From assembly GCA_030762935.1 (NCBI GenBank), contig CM060897.1, positions 111,968,176-112,032,175 of the forward strand: a stretch of 64,000 nucleotides of DNA, read 5' to 3'. This DNA is from Hymenopus coronatus (lineage: Eukaryota; Arthropoda; Insecta; Mantodea; Hymenopodidae). Under the pieces are notes generated by a model. It was not told where the DNA came from and ran no database searches. It was given only the letters and a program-made list of their open reading frames with translations. Positions 34,079-45,227 of the stretch are shown in pieces. How positions within the stretch are numbered: the stretch's first letter is position 1; each line of letters begins with the position of its first letter. Both the position numbers and the translations under genes were made by a program.

Positions 34079-34335
34079 ATAAAGTGTTGATCTCTTTAAA
34101 AAACAATTTAGACCAACTAGGTTTTTCGTGGCACACGCCTTTTCCAAAATATAATTAATTATGTTTCTAATTGTTTAATTCTTTATCATTAACCAAATAA
34201 TGGATAATCATACTTCTCGTAATTGTATGGAAACAGTAAATATTTAACTATCGCGATTCCATTAGTGTATAATGAATGTGTAACGCAGTTGTTTCCACAA
34301 AGTTTTAAGTCAATTACAATGAAGAAGGTAGAAAA
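34079..34335. other. Short single-copy stretch
   Basis: The first ~70 bases resemble the family A GATCTCTTTAAAA block; the rest is unassigned. Confidence 0.4.
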
Positions 34336-34765
34336 AATTCTGATGTGTTGCGCTCACAAATGTATTTGCAGTTCTCTAAAGCTGTTCTTATAAAAGCATA
34401 TTCTTCTCTCTGATTTAGAAAAATACACATCAGCAGAAAAGTTTTACTCATTTCCGTGTATAACAGTGGGAATAGCCAAGGGAATATACTAGGCTAAGCA
34501 AATAAAAAAACTATTTTTAGAGCGGGTCGCTATGTGAAAGCTTTGAAAGACCAGGAGATAGTTAAAAGCTACTTCCCATTTAAGAACAGTATTAAGTTTC
34601 CGAAAATGAAAACTAATAAAATAAATATTTGGGAAATGGCTACTTCTAGACAAAAAACAAAAAAACAAAACGTTTTTGACATAAATTGCCTCCTTTAACG
34701 AGATCTACAAGGTATATTAAGAATGTATCTATCTTTTACGGTTTATCAGTTACGTAAAAGTACCT
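34336..34765 (-). repeat. Family A, tail half fused to SINE D
   Basis: Decayed tail hairpin to the CTTTTACGGTTTATCAGTTA block. The end (from 34678) belongs to a duplicated segment. Confidence 0.8.
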
Positions 34766-34935
34766 TGGGTTCCTTTGGAAGGAAAGTAAAGCTGTTAGTT
34801 CCGTGTCGTAGATTTACAGCACGTAAAAGACCCTCAAGTCTGATAAGGAGGCCTCTGAGCAAGAACCGATCTTTCAGCTCCAGTGTAGAATGGAACTCTG
34901 AGAGCCATATCAGTAAAGTGTCCATAAAAATATAT
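34762..34935 (+). mobile_element. SINE D, headless copy (first duplicate)
   Basis: TTCCTTTGGAAGGAAAGTAA, GTGTCGTAGATTTACAGCAC, GAGGCCTCTGAGC and GTGTCCATAAAA. The tRNA-like head is missing and the join to family A is the same as at 35882. Confidence 0.8.
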
Positions 34936-34984
34936 GTTCCTTTCATATGACCTTCTGTACCTGTTCTGCAACACGCTGTGTTTA
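34936..34984 (-). repeat. Family A, terminal-hairpin stub
   Basis: GTTCCTTTCATATGACCTTC and TCTGCAACAC; part of the duplicated segment. Confidence 0.6.
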
Positions 34985-35797
34985 TAAAATCTTATGTGTC
35001 CCATTCACATGACTTTCTCTACATCGCTGTAACAAATTATTATTAAAAACACATTTTTCTGTTGGTTGCCATGCGGTTAAAATCCGTTTCTATGCGGGGT
35101 CAGAAGTTTACAACTTTCCGTGTGAGAAACATTTTAGGTGTTTTGAATCTGAAACAAATAACACGGAATAACTCAGAAATTGTCAATTCCATGAAAAAAC
35201 GTATATGACATAAATTGTGTGTTTTAACGTGATCTACACTTTTTGTGTAGTAAGTTTTGCCTATCTCTTACGGTTTACTAGGTCGCAAAATTCAGCAAAA
35301 TTCTTTCAGAATAAAGAGGTCTACAGAGGCTATTGCTAGAAAATTCAAAATATACATTTTATTAGCCGTATATATATATATATATTTTCTCAAAAATGAC
35401 TCTAACGGTTTTGATTAAAATACCGTAATACGGTATTTTAATCAAAACCGTTAGAGTCATTTTTGAGAAAATTAAAATTTTCGAATTTTTTCCATGTAAA
35501 GGGTTGTTTGGGGTGGAGGGATTTTTCCCAAAATCTTCGTGTCGCATCCTTGGAAGATACTAAACTTAAATACCAAGTTTGGAATTTTAACAATTTTTCG
35601 CTTTTGAGTTATCGTTTTCATACACACACACACGCGCGCGCGCGCACACACAAGGATATTTTTCCCAAAATGCTGTTTTTGGATTCAGTGGGTCCTAAAA
35701 TATGTATTTCCGGTGAAATCATGGCATTGAATTTTTGGGTGCATTACAATACCTTCTCTATACACTATGTATATAGTACGTGTAGAGAAGTTAAAAT
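34985..35797 (-). repeat. Family A, full copy with a perfect internal hairpin
   Basis: Tail hairpin ATGTGTCCCATTCACAT, core, then a 42-base block duplicated in inverted orientation (35385-35471), S block, ACACACACGCGCGCGCGC slot (35624-35650) and head palindrome (35754-35790). Confidence 0.9.
35385..35471. repeat. Perfect inverted repeat, 42-base arms, 3-base loop
   Basis: Left arm 35385-35426, loop AAT, right arm 35430-35471. Both arms are the family A core block around CTCTAACGGTTTTGATTAAA. A (TA)n tract immediately precedes it. Confidence 0.97.
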
Positions 35798-36118
35798 TGT
35801 TTTGACATAAATTGCCTCCTTTAACAAGTCCTATAAGGTGTGCTAGGAATTTATCTATCTTTTACGGATTATCAATTACGTAAAAGTACTTTGACTTCCT
35901 TCGGAAGAAAAGTGATGCTGTTGGTTTCGTGTCGTAGATTTACAGCATGTAAAAGAAACTCAATCTTGATAAAGAGGCCTCTGAGCAAGACTAACCGGTC
36001 TTTTAGGTCCAGTGTAGCATGAAAGTCTGACAACTATATCAGTAAAGTGTCCATAAAATAGATGTTCCATTCATATGATTTTTCCTTACCTATTCTGCAA
36101 CACACCATTGTTTAAATA
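35798..36118 (-). repeat. Duplicated segment: family A piece, SINE D piece, family A piece
   Basis: Repeats 34678-34988 in the same order: the GACATAAATTGCCTCCTTTA block, the same junction into SINE D, and the same terminal stub (CCTATTCTGCAACACACC). A short head remnant (GTATAGAGAAAGTAAAAA) follows to 36140. Confidence 0.85.
35882..36062 (+). mobile_element. SINE D, headless copy (second duplicate)
   Basis: TTCCTTCGGAAGAAAAGTGA, GTGTCGTAGATTTACAGCAT, GAGGCCTCTGAGC; shares the breakpoint of the copy at 34762. Confidence 0.8.
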
Positions 36119-36338
36119 GGACGTATAGAGAAAGTAAAAATGTATTGCTCTATCTACATTTTCCATCATAGGCATTTCAATATTTTCCTGTCAATAAAAC
36201 CACTGTATCTAAATAAGTAGACCTGCAACTGGTCCCAACATGCTGCGTTATCTAGGCTGGGCAGTAATGGATTGCGGCATTAATTCTACGCACTTTCTTC
36301 TAATTGAGTGCGTAAGTCATTGGTACTGTAATTCATGT

Positions 36339-37200
36339 TTACTTTCTATACACGTACTATGTACATAGTGTATAGAGAAGGTATTGCACTCCACTCAAAA
36401 ATTCGATACCGAGATTTCACTGGAAATGTATGTTTTAGGGTCCCCTGTATCCAAAAGAAGCATTTTCAGAAAAAGGTTCGTGTGTGTGTCCATGTGTATG
36501 TGTGTCTGTGAACACTATAGCTCAAAAACGAAAATTCGGTAAAATACCAACCTTGGTATTTAAGTTCAGCATCTTCCAGGGATGCGATACGAAGATTTTG
36601 AGAAAAATCCCCCCAATCCAAACTACCCTTTACATAGAATTTTTTTCGAAAAATTTGATTTTCGCAAAAAAGATTAAACAATTTTGATTAAAATGTTGTA
36701 TATTAAAGATATTTAAGTGACAAATAAAATATATCTTGGATTTTCTAAAAATAACCTCTGAAGACTAATTTATTCTGGATGTATTTTACGGAATTTTGCA
36801 TAACAGCTAAACTGTAAGAGTTGAACAAAACTTATCACACAAAAAATGCAGAGCACGTTAAAACACACAATTTATGTGATATGCATTTGTTCATGGAGTT
36901 AGTCGTTTTTGAGATATTCCTTTTTTTTATTTCAGCTTTAAAAAACATATACAAACAGGAATCTGTCAACTTCTGCCCATACAAACAAAGGAACTTCAAT
37001 CACATAGCAACCAGTTTTTGACTATCACTTTAACCTATGGTACTCCCTTATTTTGTTTCTACTTACCAGGACGCAAGTAATAAAACTATTTCTACTATTT
37101 TTTTCTCGATTAGCATGAAGTAAATAGAAGCATAAGGTTTTTAACAATAATTTATTGCTGATATGTAGAGAAAGCTATGCGAATGGAACATATAATATTT
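36339..37200 (+). repeat. Family A, full copy
   Basis: Clean head (TACACGTACTATGTACATAG), GTGTGTGTCCATGTGTATGT slot, tail ending GCGAATGGAACATATAAT. Confidence 0.92.
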
Positions 37201-37320
37201 TTTCTTTCTTTTTTGCTACCACTTATACAGTTTCTTCAAGCCTTCGACTTTTCGAGAGAAGAACCTGCAGTTTAGTAGAAAGATTTTTTAATTTGTTCAA
37301 ACGTAATTTCTTTGATTATA

Positions 37321-38570
37321 TACGTGGGGTGATCAAAACTAAGGTTACAAGGCCTATGCGTTTTGTGTTTTCTTTTTCACAGTGAACTTAGTTGGTAGTA
37401 ATTTTAATACATGCGATTGGCAAATGTGTAGTTTCAGCCAACTGCCACTTACAATGCTACTGCAAGGTAAACATAAATGGTGGCTCGTTTAGAAAGCTGG
37501 TCTCGCAAAGATATCCGCCCAGTTATTCGATTTCTGTGGGCGAAACGTATAACCACGACTGACATTCGTCGACAGCTGGTAGAGGTTTATGGAGAGACTG
37601 TAACGTCTCATCAGCATGTCGCAGAGTAGTGTCAAAAGTTGCTGGCCGTAAGAGAAAAGATCACTGATAGGATCAAAGTAGCCTACCCAGCACGGTATCC
37701 ACAGATTTGAATACAGCTCACGGGAAGAGCTGATTCAAGACAACAAGAGGTTTGCGTTACGACATATGGCAGTAAAACTGGGAATGTCTTTTGGAAGCAT
37801 TCTTAACGTTGTTTAAGATATGTTCTTCTTTACGCTGTTTATATCTGATAGTTTGTTTCCGATGGGTTCCACGAAATGTGTCCAACCAACACAAGAAGAA
37901 GCTCGTGGGGGCAAATTTGCAATTTTTGCAACGGTTTTCCATAGAAGGGAAGTTATCTTCACCGCATTGTCACGGGTGACAAACATGGATCCACCACATA
38001 ACCTCGGCAGTAAGTGGCCGTCAATGGAGTGGAAACGCCCCTCTTCTTCAAAGACAAAGATGTTAAGGTGGCGCCATCGGCCCACAGTGTTTGGGACAGC
38101 GTGGGTGTTATACTCGTGTAGGTTGGGACACACAGTAAACGCTGACCAATACTGCGAGGTCATGACACGATTACGAGAAGCAATAGAGGAAACGGACACG
38201 AGGGTCTATGTTCCTTCACTACAACGCGCGACCTTATACAGCCCAGAAGACCGTCACGCTGTTAAAGCAGTTTTGCTGGGATATCATCAACCACCATCCC
38301 TACAGCCCGGTTCTCGCTTCAAGCGACTTTCATCTTTTTTCTCACTTGAAGGCCGACTAGGAGACCGGCGATTCACTTCAGATGAGGAGGTGCAACACTT
38401 AACGACAACGTGGCTGAACACGCAAGGACAGGATTTTTACCAGGGGGGAATATTCAAACTAGTCCCACGAAGCGACAAGTGCCTTAACCGATATGGAGAC
38501 TATATGGAAGAATAAAATATACTCGTTTCACTGCAGGCTTATTAACCTCAGTTTCTGATCATCCGTCGTA
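37321..38570 (+). mobile_element. Mariner-like element 1
   Basis: Bounded by imperfect terminal inverted repeats. The left end reads CGTGGGGTGATCAAAACTAA from 37323; the complement of the right end reads CGACGGATGATCAGAAACTG from 38568. TA duplications lie at 37321-37322 and 38569-38570. Length is about 1246 bases, normal for mariner. It encodes a decayed transposase on the same strand. It sits next to, not within, a family A tail. Confidence 0.85.
37477..38515 (+). pseudogene. Mariner transposase pseudogene (element 1)
   Basis: The ATG at 37477 opens about 50 codons resembling the first mariner helix-turn-helix (VIRFLWAKRITTTDIRRQL), stopped by TAG at 37627. A second HTH-like piece (ELIQDNKRFALRHMAVKLGM) follows in another phase near 37716-37800. 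The catalytic part is spread over several frames: a TGDKT-like first Asp region near 37970, GHTVNADQYCEVMTRLREAI (38121-38180), and in another phase a LHYNARPYT equivalent of the LHDNARPHT motif, so the second Asp reads Tyr. The C-terminus is well kept (RLGDRRFTSDEEV to LNRYGDYMEE). Multiple frameshifts and stops make it inactive. It would have been the DNA-cutting transposase of the element. Confidence 0.82.
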
Positions 38571-39510
38571 TCTGCCGATGATTGCTGAATGTTTAAATAC
38601 CTATATAATGCTCACAGTGTCTTCTTCAAGGGATGGCTTGTAAAAGTATGACATTCTTGAGAGTTTTTCTTCTTCTCCTGTCTCTGCTGATGTCTTTTGG
38701 TTCCAGAAGCAAAATTCTGTGGCAATTAAAGAAGTCTTGATCTACTAAAGAAATATGCTGGACTTTTATTATAATTTAAATTTTTATAGTTCCAGAGGAG
38801 AAGTTTTATTTTATAATCAATATTGACAAAAGCGAAAGGGTCGAAATGTCGCACTTTCAGGGCAGAATTGGGACTAAATATATTTTCCGATACTTGAAGA
38901 GTACTGACACATTGAATGCTTTGTTTAGCAGTGTAATTTCAATGTACAATAATGTTGGAATGGCTGCCTCATGGCTTTAGTAAGATGTTCATCTTCCTCA
39001 GCTCCGTTTAGCAGTTTTCACAGAGCCATTATCCACAGAATGAAAGCAGAAAGACTGGACGGCACTAAAGTCATCTGACCGGACGTAATAAAGCTGGCAA
39101 AGCCCTCTGTGAACAAGCTGTCATTTACCCGTCACTTATAGAAGCCGAAGTACAGCTGCATACCACTAAGGCTAATGTGGTTTTGCGACACAGCAAGAGA
39201 TGAGACTTAGAATGTTGACTGTCCGCCACATACCGAACTATGAGTTATCTCCTAAAAGTTGCTCTAGCTAAAGCGCCATAAAATGATTAGAGGAAAACTG
39301 GAAATAGCCTATATGGCCAGAAAGCAAGATTATATAGCCAGGGGCAAAAAGAGTTTAGGGCGACCAAACTTGAAGTGGTGCCTGCAATCTTTTGAGGCCG
39401 TAACGGGAATGATTGCCTAAACCATAAAAGAAGAAAGCGATGCTGTTAAAATCACATTAATGTGCACGAGTGTGTGTGCTGTTTGTATCCATGTCTGTAA
39501 ACAGCATAAT
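38571..39510 (+). other. Single-copy region, possible decayed retroelement coding
   Basis: Around 38985-39440 the base composition becomes more even and broken frames appear, including one reading ARGKKSLGRPNLKWC, reminiscent of the GRP-K-RW motif near the end of some non-LTR retrotransposon polyproteins. There is too little to classify. The last 35 bases (39475 on) are a family A slot remnant. Confidence 0.25.
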
Positions 39511-40212
39511 TAAAAAAATCTGAAGTGTTCCATTTACATGAATAGACTAAAATGATAGTCAAATATTTTAAAATCAGGTTGCCATGTGCGGGTCTTTGCA
39601 TTGCCAAAAAAGAGAAAATCCGTATGAGAAAAGTTTAAGTATTTTAAATCTGAAACAAACAACAAGAAATATTTAAGAAATGGTCAATTCAACGAAAAAA
39701 AGTATATGGCATAAATTGTGTGTTTTAACGTGCTCTACATTTTTTGTAGCAAGCTTTTAGGTATCTCTTACGATTTTAGTTACGCAAAATTCAGCAAGAG
39801 GTCTTTAGAGGCTACTCCCAGAAAATTCAAGGTATATATATATTTTATTTGCCATATAAATGTTGCTAATATACGGCATTTTAATCAAAATCGTTAGCAC
39901 CATTTTTAAGAAAATTGAAATTTTGTCATGTAAAGGATAGTTTGGAGTAGCAGGATTTTTCTCCAAATCTTCGTGTCGCATCCTTGGAATATACTAAACA
40001 TAAATAATAAGTTTGGTATTTTGCCGACTTTTCGTTTTTGAGTTATCGTGTTCACAGACAGACACACGGACCTTTTTCTAAAAATAACCTTTTTGGTTAT
40101 AGGGGACCCTAAAGCATCTATTTCCGATGAAATCTCGGTATCGAATTTTTGGGTGGAATGCACTACTTTCTCTACACATATGTATATAGTACGTGTAGAG
40201 AAAGTAACAAAA
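39511..40212 (-). repeat. Family A, nearly full with a tail-side deletion
   Basis: Tail hairpin remnant GAAGTGTTCCATTTACAT, a deletion to AATGATAGTCAAATATTTT, full core, short ACAGACAGACACACGG slot, head palindrome 40168-40205. Confidence 0.88.
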
Positions 40213-40214
40213 TG

Positions 40215-40462
40215 TTAAGAGACAAACTTTTTAAATTCAGTATCCGCATAAATAAGACACAAAGATTACTTTATATAAAGTTATTTTCGTTGCTTTTCAT
40301 CTTCTTAAGAATGGCTCTAAGAATTTTGATTAAAGTACTACATTTAAGATATTTTGGCAATAAATAAAATGTATATCTTAAATGTTCTAACAATTGACTA
40401 TGAGATCCTCTTCATTCGGAATGAATATTATACAAACCTGTGTAGCTAGTAAGCCATATGAG
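40215..40462 (+). repeat. Family A, core fragment
   Basis: ATGGCTCTAAGAATTTTGAT to GTAGCTAGTAAGCCATATGA; ends at a SINE B fragment. Confidence 0.7.
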
Positions 40463-40645
40463 ACCTAGAAGGCCCGCAGTCGATCCCAAGCGACCGCATG
40501 TAAGATTTGTGGTGGACAAAACGGCGCAGGAACAGGTTTGCTCCGAGTTCTCCGGTTTGCCCCGCCATTGCATTCCACCGGTGCTTCATTTTCATTCCAT
40601 GTATCATCTAAGGCATTATTTGCGGTGCCACAAGTACTTAAACCT
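40463..40645 (+). mobile_element. SINE B fragment
   Basis: Starts inside the B-box (GCAGTCGATCCCAAGCG) and continues with ATTTGTGGTGGACAAAACGG, CGCCATTGCATTCCACCGG and ATGTATCATCTAAGGC. Confidence 0.75.
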
Positions 40646-40734
40646 GGCGTTAAACACTAATTTATTTCAAAAACTTTTGAGCGTTTTCGAGAAATCGGTT
40701 TTGACTTTTTCAACATTTTGCGATTTTGCTTTTT

Positions 40735-41378
40735 TAATTTCTTTAGCATGTATATACATTGTACATAGTATACTGAGAAGGCGTTTTACTCCACCACAAA
40801 AATTTATACTGAGGTTTCTATGGACACAAAGATTTTCTGGAAAGTCCCATACTCCTAACTGCCCTTTACATGGAATATTTTTCAAAATGTTGATTTTCTA
40901 AAAATGGCTCTAAGAATTGTCATCAAAACACCATATTAGCCTCAGAAGTCCTCTGCATTCTGAATGACTTTTCTATGACTGCTAAACATAAAAGAGAACA
41001 ACTTGCAACATAAAAAATGTGGATATTGTCAAAACACAAAATTTATGTCATACCCTTTTTATTTCGAGTGAACTATGTCTGAGATATTCCTTTTTATTGG
41101 TTTCAATTTTAGGATATTTATACATTTATCAAACAGGAAGGCGTTCTTGTTCCCTTTGTTTTACGCCTGGTCATGAAAATAGTGAATTTCAATGACAATC
41201 GCATAGCGACAGCTTTTAAAACATTTGACTATCGTTTTAGCACAGTGTACTCCGTTATTTCCCTTCTACTTGCAATCAATTAAGTAATATTTCTTAATGC
41301 GTATCTTATCTTGATTACCATTAATTAGCTAGGAGAATAAACTTTTCTACGAAGTTTGCAGAGCAGGTAGCGAAAGCC
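40735..41378 (+). repeat. Family A, S block deleted
   Basis: Head near 40745 (TAGCATGTATATACATTGTA), leader, jump to ACAAAGATTTTCTGGAAAGT, core and a worn tail. Confidence 0.8.
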
Positions 41379-41379
41379 A

Positions 41380-41697
41380 TTACAGCCATTTTTAACAAAA
41401 TTAAAATTTTCGAAATTTTTCCATGTAAAGGGCATTTTGGGGAAGGGGATTTTCTTCAAAATCTTCGTGTCGCATCTTTGGAAGATATTAAACTTATATA
41501 CCAAGTTTTATATTTCAGTGGCTTTTCGTTATTGAGTTATCGTGTTCACAGTCCCACGGACACACACTCACGGGATTTTCTAAAACTTTTTTTTTGGGAC
41601 ATATTTCCGGTAAAATCTCGATACCGAATTTTTTGGTATAATGCAATACCTTCCTTATACACTATGTACATAGTTCGTGTAGAGAAAATAAAAAAAT
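41380..41697 (-). repeat. Family A, core-to-head half
   Basis: From TTTTTAACAAAATTAAAATT to the head palindrome (41655-41690). The leader lost a few bases at GGGACATATTTCCGG. Confidence 0.85.
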
Positions 41698-42237
41698 GTA
41701 TATGACATAAATTATGTGAGTTAATGAGATCTACATTTTTTGTGTAGTTAAGTTGTTGTATATCTCTTTCGGTTTGCCAGATATATAAAAGTCATCCAGA
41801 ACAAATGGGTCTTCAGAGGCTATTCCCAGAAAATTAAAGATATAGATTTCATTTGTCATTAAAATATCTTTACATAAGGTATTTTAATTAGAATCGTTAG
41901 AGCCATGTTTGAGAAACTAAAATTTTTCGAAAAATATTCCATATAAAGAGTAGTTTGGGGTGCAGGATTTTTTTTAAATCTTTGTGCCTCATCCTTGGAA
42001 GATACCAAACATAAATACCAAGTCTTTTCGTTTTTGAGTCATGCTGTCCACAGACACGCACACACACACACAAACATCCACACACAGACGCTCACACGCG
42101 GACCTTTTTCTAAAAATGCTGTTATGTGGATTAAGGGGGTCACAAAACATGTATTTAAGGCGAAATTTCGGTATCGAGTTTTTGGGTACATTAGAATACC
42201 TTCTGTATACACTGTACATAGTACGTGCAGAGGAATC
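41698..42237 (-). repeat. Family A, 5' part from mid-core to head
   Basis: Starts at TATATGACATAAATTATG. It has an extended CACGCACACACACACACAAA slot (42055-42100) and a partial head. Confidence 0.85.
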
Positions 42238-42239
42238 AG

Positions 42240-42450
42240 CAAGGATTAGTTTTTAAAAAATTAAATGGTTTTATTGTGTTCCAAAATATCCCCCTTAATA
42301 CAGTTTTGCATGCAGTGAAACTAGTTCTTTTTGCAATAATATCAATCTTCCTGAGGCACTTTAGAAACCAGGTTTTTATAATGTTCCACTGCTTCATCTG
42401 ATGAAAAAGTGATTCCAGCATTTTTATCAACAAAAAGAACTCACAAGGTG
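42240..42450 (-). pseudogene. C-terminal relic of a mariner-type transposase
   Basis: On the minus strand, one frame reads FSSDEAVEHYKNLVSKVPQE, a stop, then YYCKKN, another stop, and FHCMQNCIKGDILEH. This follows the order of the mariner C-terminus (SSDEEV...; WFHRMQKCI--GDYFE). About 50 codons survive with two stops. No catalytic domain is left beside it. The C-terminal order and spacing are the evidence. Confidence 0.5.
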
Positions 42451-42475
42451 TTGTATGGTAGTGAATCCATGGCAT

Positions 42476-43371
42476 TGACTTTTACGGTATTTGCTATGCG
42501 ACGATATGTTGACATGATTACAACTTGGTTTGGGTTCCGAAATGCATAAGTTACAAACACACATAGGAGTCAATTCCCCCTAATTGTTTGTGTCCTAAAA
42601 AAGCGCACATTGACATATAATCTGTTCCAAAAGTAGTTCATTACATGTATTGATATTATATGCATCGTTCTGATTCATAAAGTAACACAATAAAACAATT
42701 ATTTTATAATATGATTAGTGAAGAAAATCGACTTGTACTTTTACAAATAAAAGAATAAAGCATGATACAAAAAATTAGGATAATAATGTGCAGAACTTTG
42801 AAAAGACAATGAAAATAAATCAACCAAATTCGCTCAGAATTCATTGCAGTGAACTACAACATACATCTTTTCCTATCGGGGGTGGGGGAGGGAAAGATTC
42901 TCGTCCTGTCACTTAAAATATGTTTGCGTCATCCACAAGTTTGTTCGGTAACGAACGCCTACCCTTTTTCCTATTTTCAACATTTTTGAATCTGTCTTGT
43001 CTTTCAGTGTTTATCTACTAGCAAGAATTGAACAAAGCCAGGCCGTGAGCAATGCTAGGTAGTGTAACACGTTTTGAAAGGGGTTGTGGAGACCATACCT
43101 ACTCCATCACTTCCTAGTTATACTCTGTGCGCACCGATCCTCAATCCGGCAATTTCGTGACCCCTTTAGTCATGATGTAAAATTATTTTTGCTTCTAGTG
43201 CTATATTAGCATTTTGCCCATTGTAGTAAAAGACCTAGCAACCATTTTTTACCAGCATTATGAATTTGTCGGGCCTTTGTTATGTTTGAAAGACATATTG
43301 GATCATATATTTTTCAGGATCATAACAATAAATCCACGATACCAGTAGTAATGGCATTAAACCTCTGATAT
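42476..43371. other. Single-copy sequence, no gene seen
   Basis: AT-rich with a less AT-rich patch (43020-43190). No continuous frame, and no clear link to the transposase relics on either side. Confidence 0.4.
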
Positions 43372-44085
43372 ATTCCATTCATATGAGTTTCTCTACATCT
43401 CTGTAATAAATTATTGTTAATAAGCTTATTTTTCTATTTACTTCATACTAATCGAGATAAGCATTAGCAGAAATTGTCTTATTACTTGTTCCTTATTGAT
43501 GGAAAAGCAATAGGGGAATACATACATTAGGCTAAACGGACAGTAATTTTTTTTAAAATGTTGCTATGAGATTGAGATCCGTTTCTTCGGTGGACATAAG
43601 TTGGCTAGTCCCGTATGAGAAGTATTTGAAAACTGAAACCAATAACAAGTATTACCTCGAAAACGGGCAAATCCACGAAAAAAAATCATATAGTATAAGT
43701 TAAGTGTTTAAAAGATATTTATATGTTTCATGCACTATGATTTTGTCTAACTCTTACGGTTTACCATGTATTCAAAATTCAGAAAAATTCATCCAGAATA
43801 AAGAGGTCTTCAAAGGATATTCCCAGAAAATTTAAGATATATATTTTATTTGTAATGTAAATATCTTGATATAAGAGATTTTAATCAAAATCGTTAGAGC
43901 CATCTTTGAGAAAAGCAAAATTCCATAATTTGTTCCATGAGAGGGTAGTTGGGGGTGGGGGATTTTCTTGAACCTACTGAAACCTACTGAACTTCAATAT
44001 CAAATTTAGTATTTAACGGATTTTTCGTTTTTGAGCTAGCTGCCCACAATCACACACACACAAACACACACACACACCACAAAGA
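43372..44085 (-). repeat. Family A, head missing
   Basis: Tail hairpin GATATATTCCATTCATAT to the ACACACACACAAACACAC slot, where it ends against the next copy. A short local duplication (GAACCTACTGAAACCTACTG) lies at 43970. Confidence 0.85.
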
Positions 44086-44111
44086 AACATATAAGGATAT
44101 AAGGATACTTA

Positions 44112-44960
44112 TCTAAAATCGGATGTGTTCCATTTACATGACTTTCTCTACATCTCTGCAACAAATTATTAAGCTTATGCTTCTATTCACTTCATGTTAA
44201 TCGAGAAAAAAATATCAGAAATAGTCTTATTACTGCTTCCTTGTAAGTAGAAGTGAAATAACGGAGTACCATAGGTTAAAGTGTTAATCAAAAGCTGGTT
44301 GCTATGTGATTGAAGTTCCTTTGTTTGTATGGACAGGAGGTTGACAAATTCCTATATGAGAAAGGTGTAAATTTTTTAAAGCTGAAACCAAAAATAAGGA
44401 ATGTCTAAAAAACGATGAACTCCACAAAAAAGTTTATATAACGTGCTCTACATTTTCTGTGCGGTAAGTTTTTGTCCATCTCTTACGGTTTAGCAGTTAT
44501 ACAAAATTCGTAAAGTTCATTCAGAATAAAGTAGTCTTCAGAGTCTATTCTCAGAAAATTCAAAATGTACATATTATTTTTCAGGTAAATATCTTTAATA
44601 TAAGCTATTTTAATCAAAATCGTTAGAGCCATTTTTGAGAAAATAAAAATTTTCGAAAAAAATGTCCATGTAAAGGGTAGTTGGGGGTGGGGGGGTTTTC
44701 TTGAAAATCTTCGTGTCGCATCCATGGAAGGTACCAAACTTAAATACCAAGTTTGTTATTTAACGATTTTTTCGTTTTTTAGCTACCTGTCCACAGACAA
44801 ACACACGTACACATACAATCTTTTCCCAAAAATGATTTTTTTTATTTAGGGGGTTTCAATACATGTATTTTCGGTAAAATCTCGGTATCGAATTTTTGGT
44901 TGAAATGCAATACCTTCTCTATACACTATGTACACAGTACGTGTAGAGAAAGTAAAAATT
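44112..44960 (-). repeat. Family A, full copy
   Basis: Tail hairpin GATGTGTTCCATTTACAT, minor deletion before ACGTGCTCTACATTTTCTG, short slot, clean head (44916-44955). Confidence 0.92.
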
Positions 44961-44964
44961 AAGT

Positions 44965-45225
44965 GCCAGCATGAAACTTTTCCAGAGATTTTTGCACCAA
45001 TCAGTGGTTGTTCTTCATTGGCAGTCAGTTTACGTGCAATCCATCGACAAAATTTTCTCACGTCTAACTGGTATGTGAAATGTTTTGTATTTGACTCATA
45101 CCAATGTCCACCAGAATAAATTCAGTAGATTTAGGTTGTTATTCTTCAAGCATTGTCGAAAAGCGGCAATATTCTCAACAGTAGCTATATTGTTAGGCGT
45201 CCTTCCCGAAATTCATAACTAAGAA
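44965..45225 (-). pseudogene. N-terminal relic of a mariner-type transposase
   Basis: Minus-strand pieces in two phases: NIATVENIAAFRQCLKNNN (the linker and second helix-turn-helix region) and SNTKHFTYQLDVRKFCRWIA with RKLTANEEQ. The latter matches the mariner pattern S-I-x-x-I-L-x-x-x-L-G-V-R-K-x-C-A-R-W-I-P-x-x-L-T-x-x-Q. The catalytic domain is absent. It could be the other half of the relic at 42240, on the same strand, with the middle lost. Confidence 0.5.
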
Positions 45226-45227
45226 AA

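Noticed and set aside
37820..38515. An intact 231-codon gene
   Set aside because: It is the C-terminal part of a mariner transposase pseudogene read through frameshifts. Conserved motifs fall in two phases.
40458..40901. A 147-codon plus-strand frame
   Set aside because: It runs across a SINE B fragment into a family A head. Chimeric repeat sequence, not a gene.
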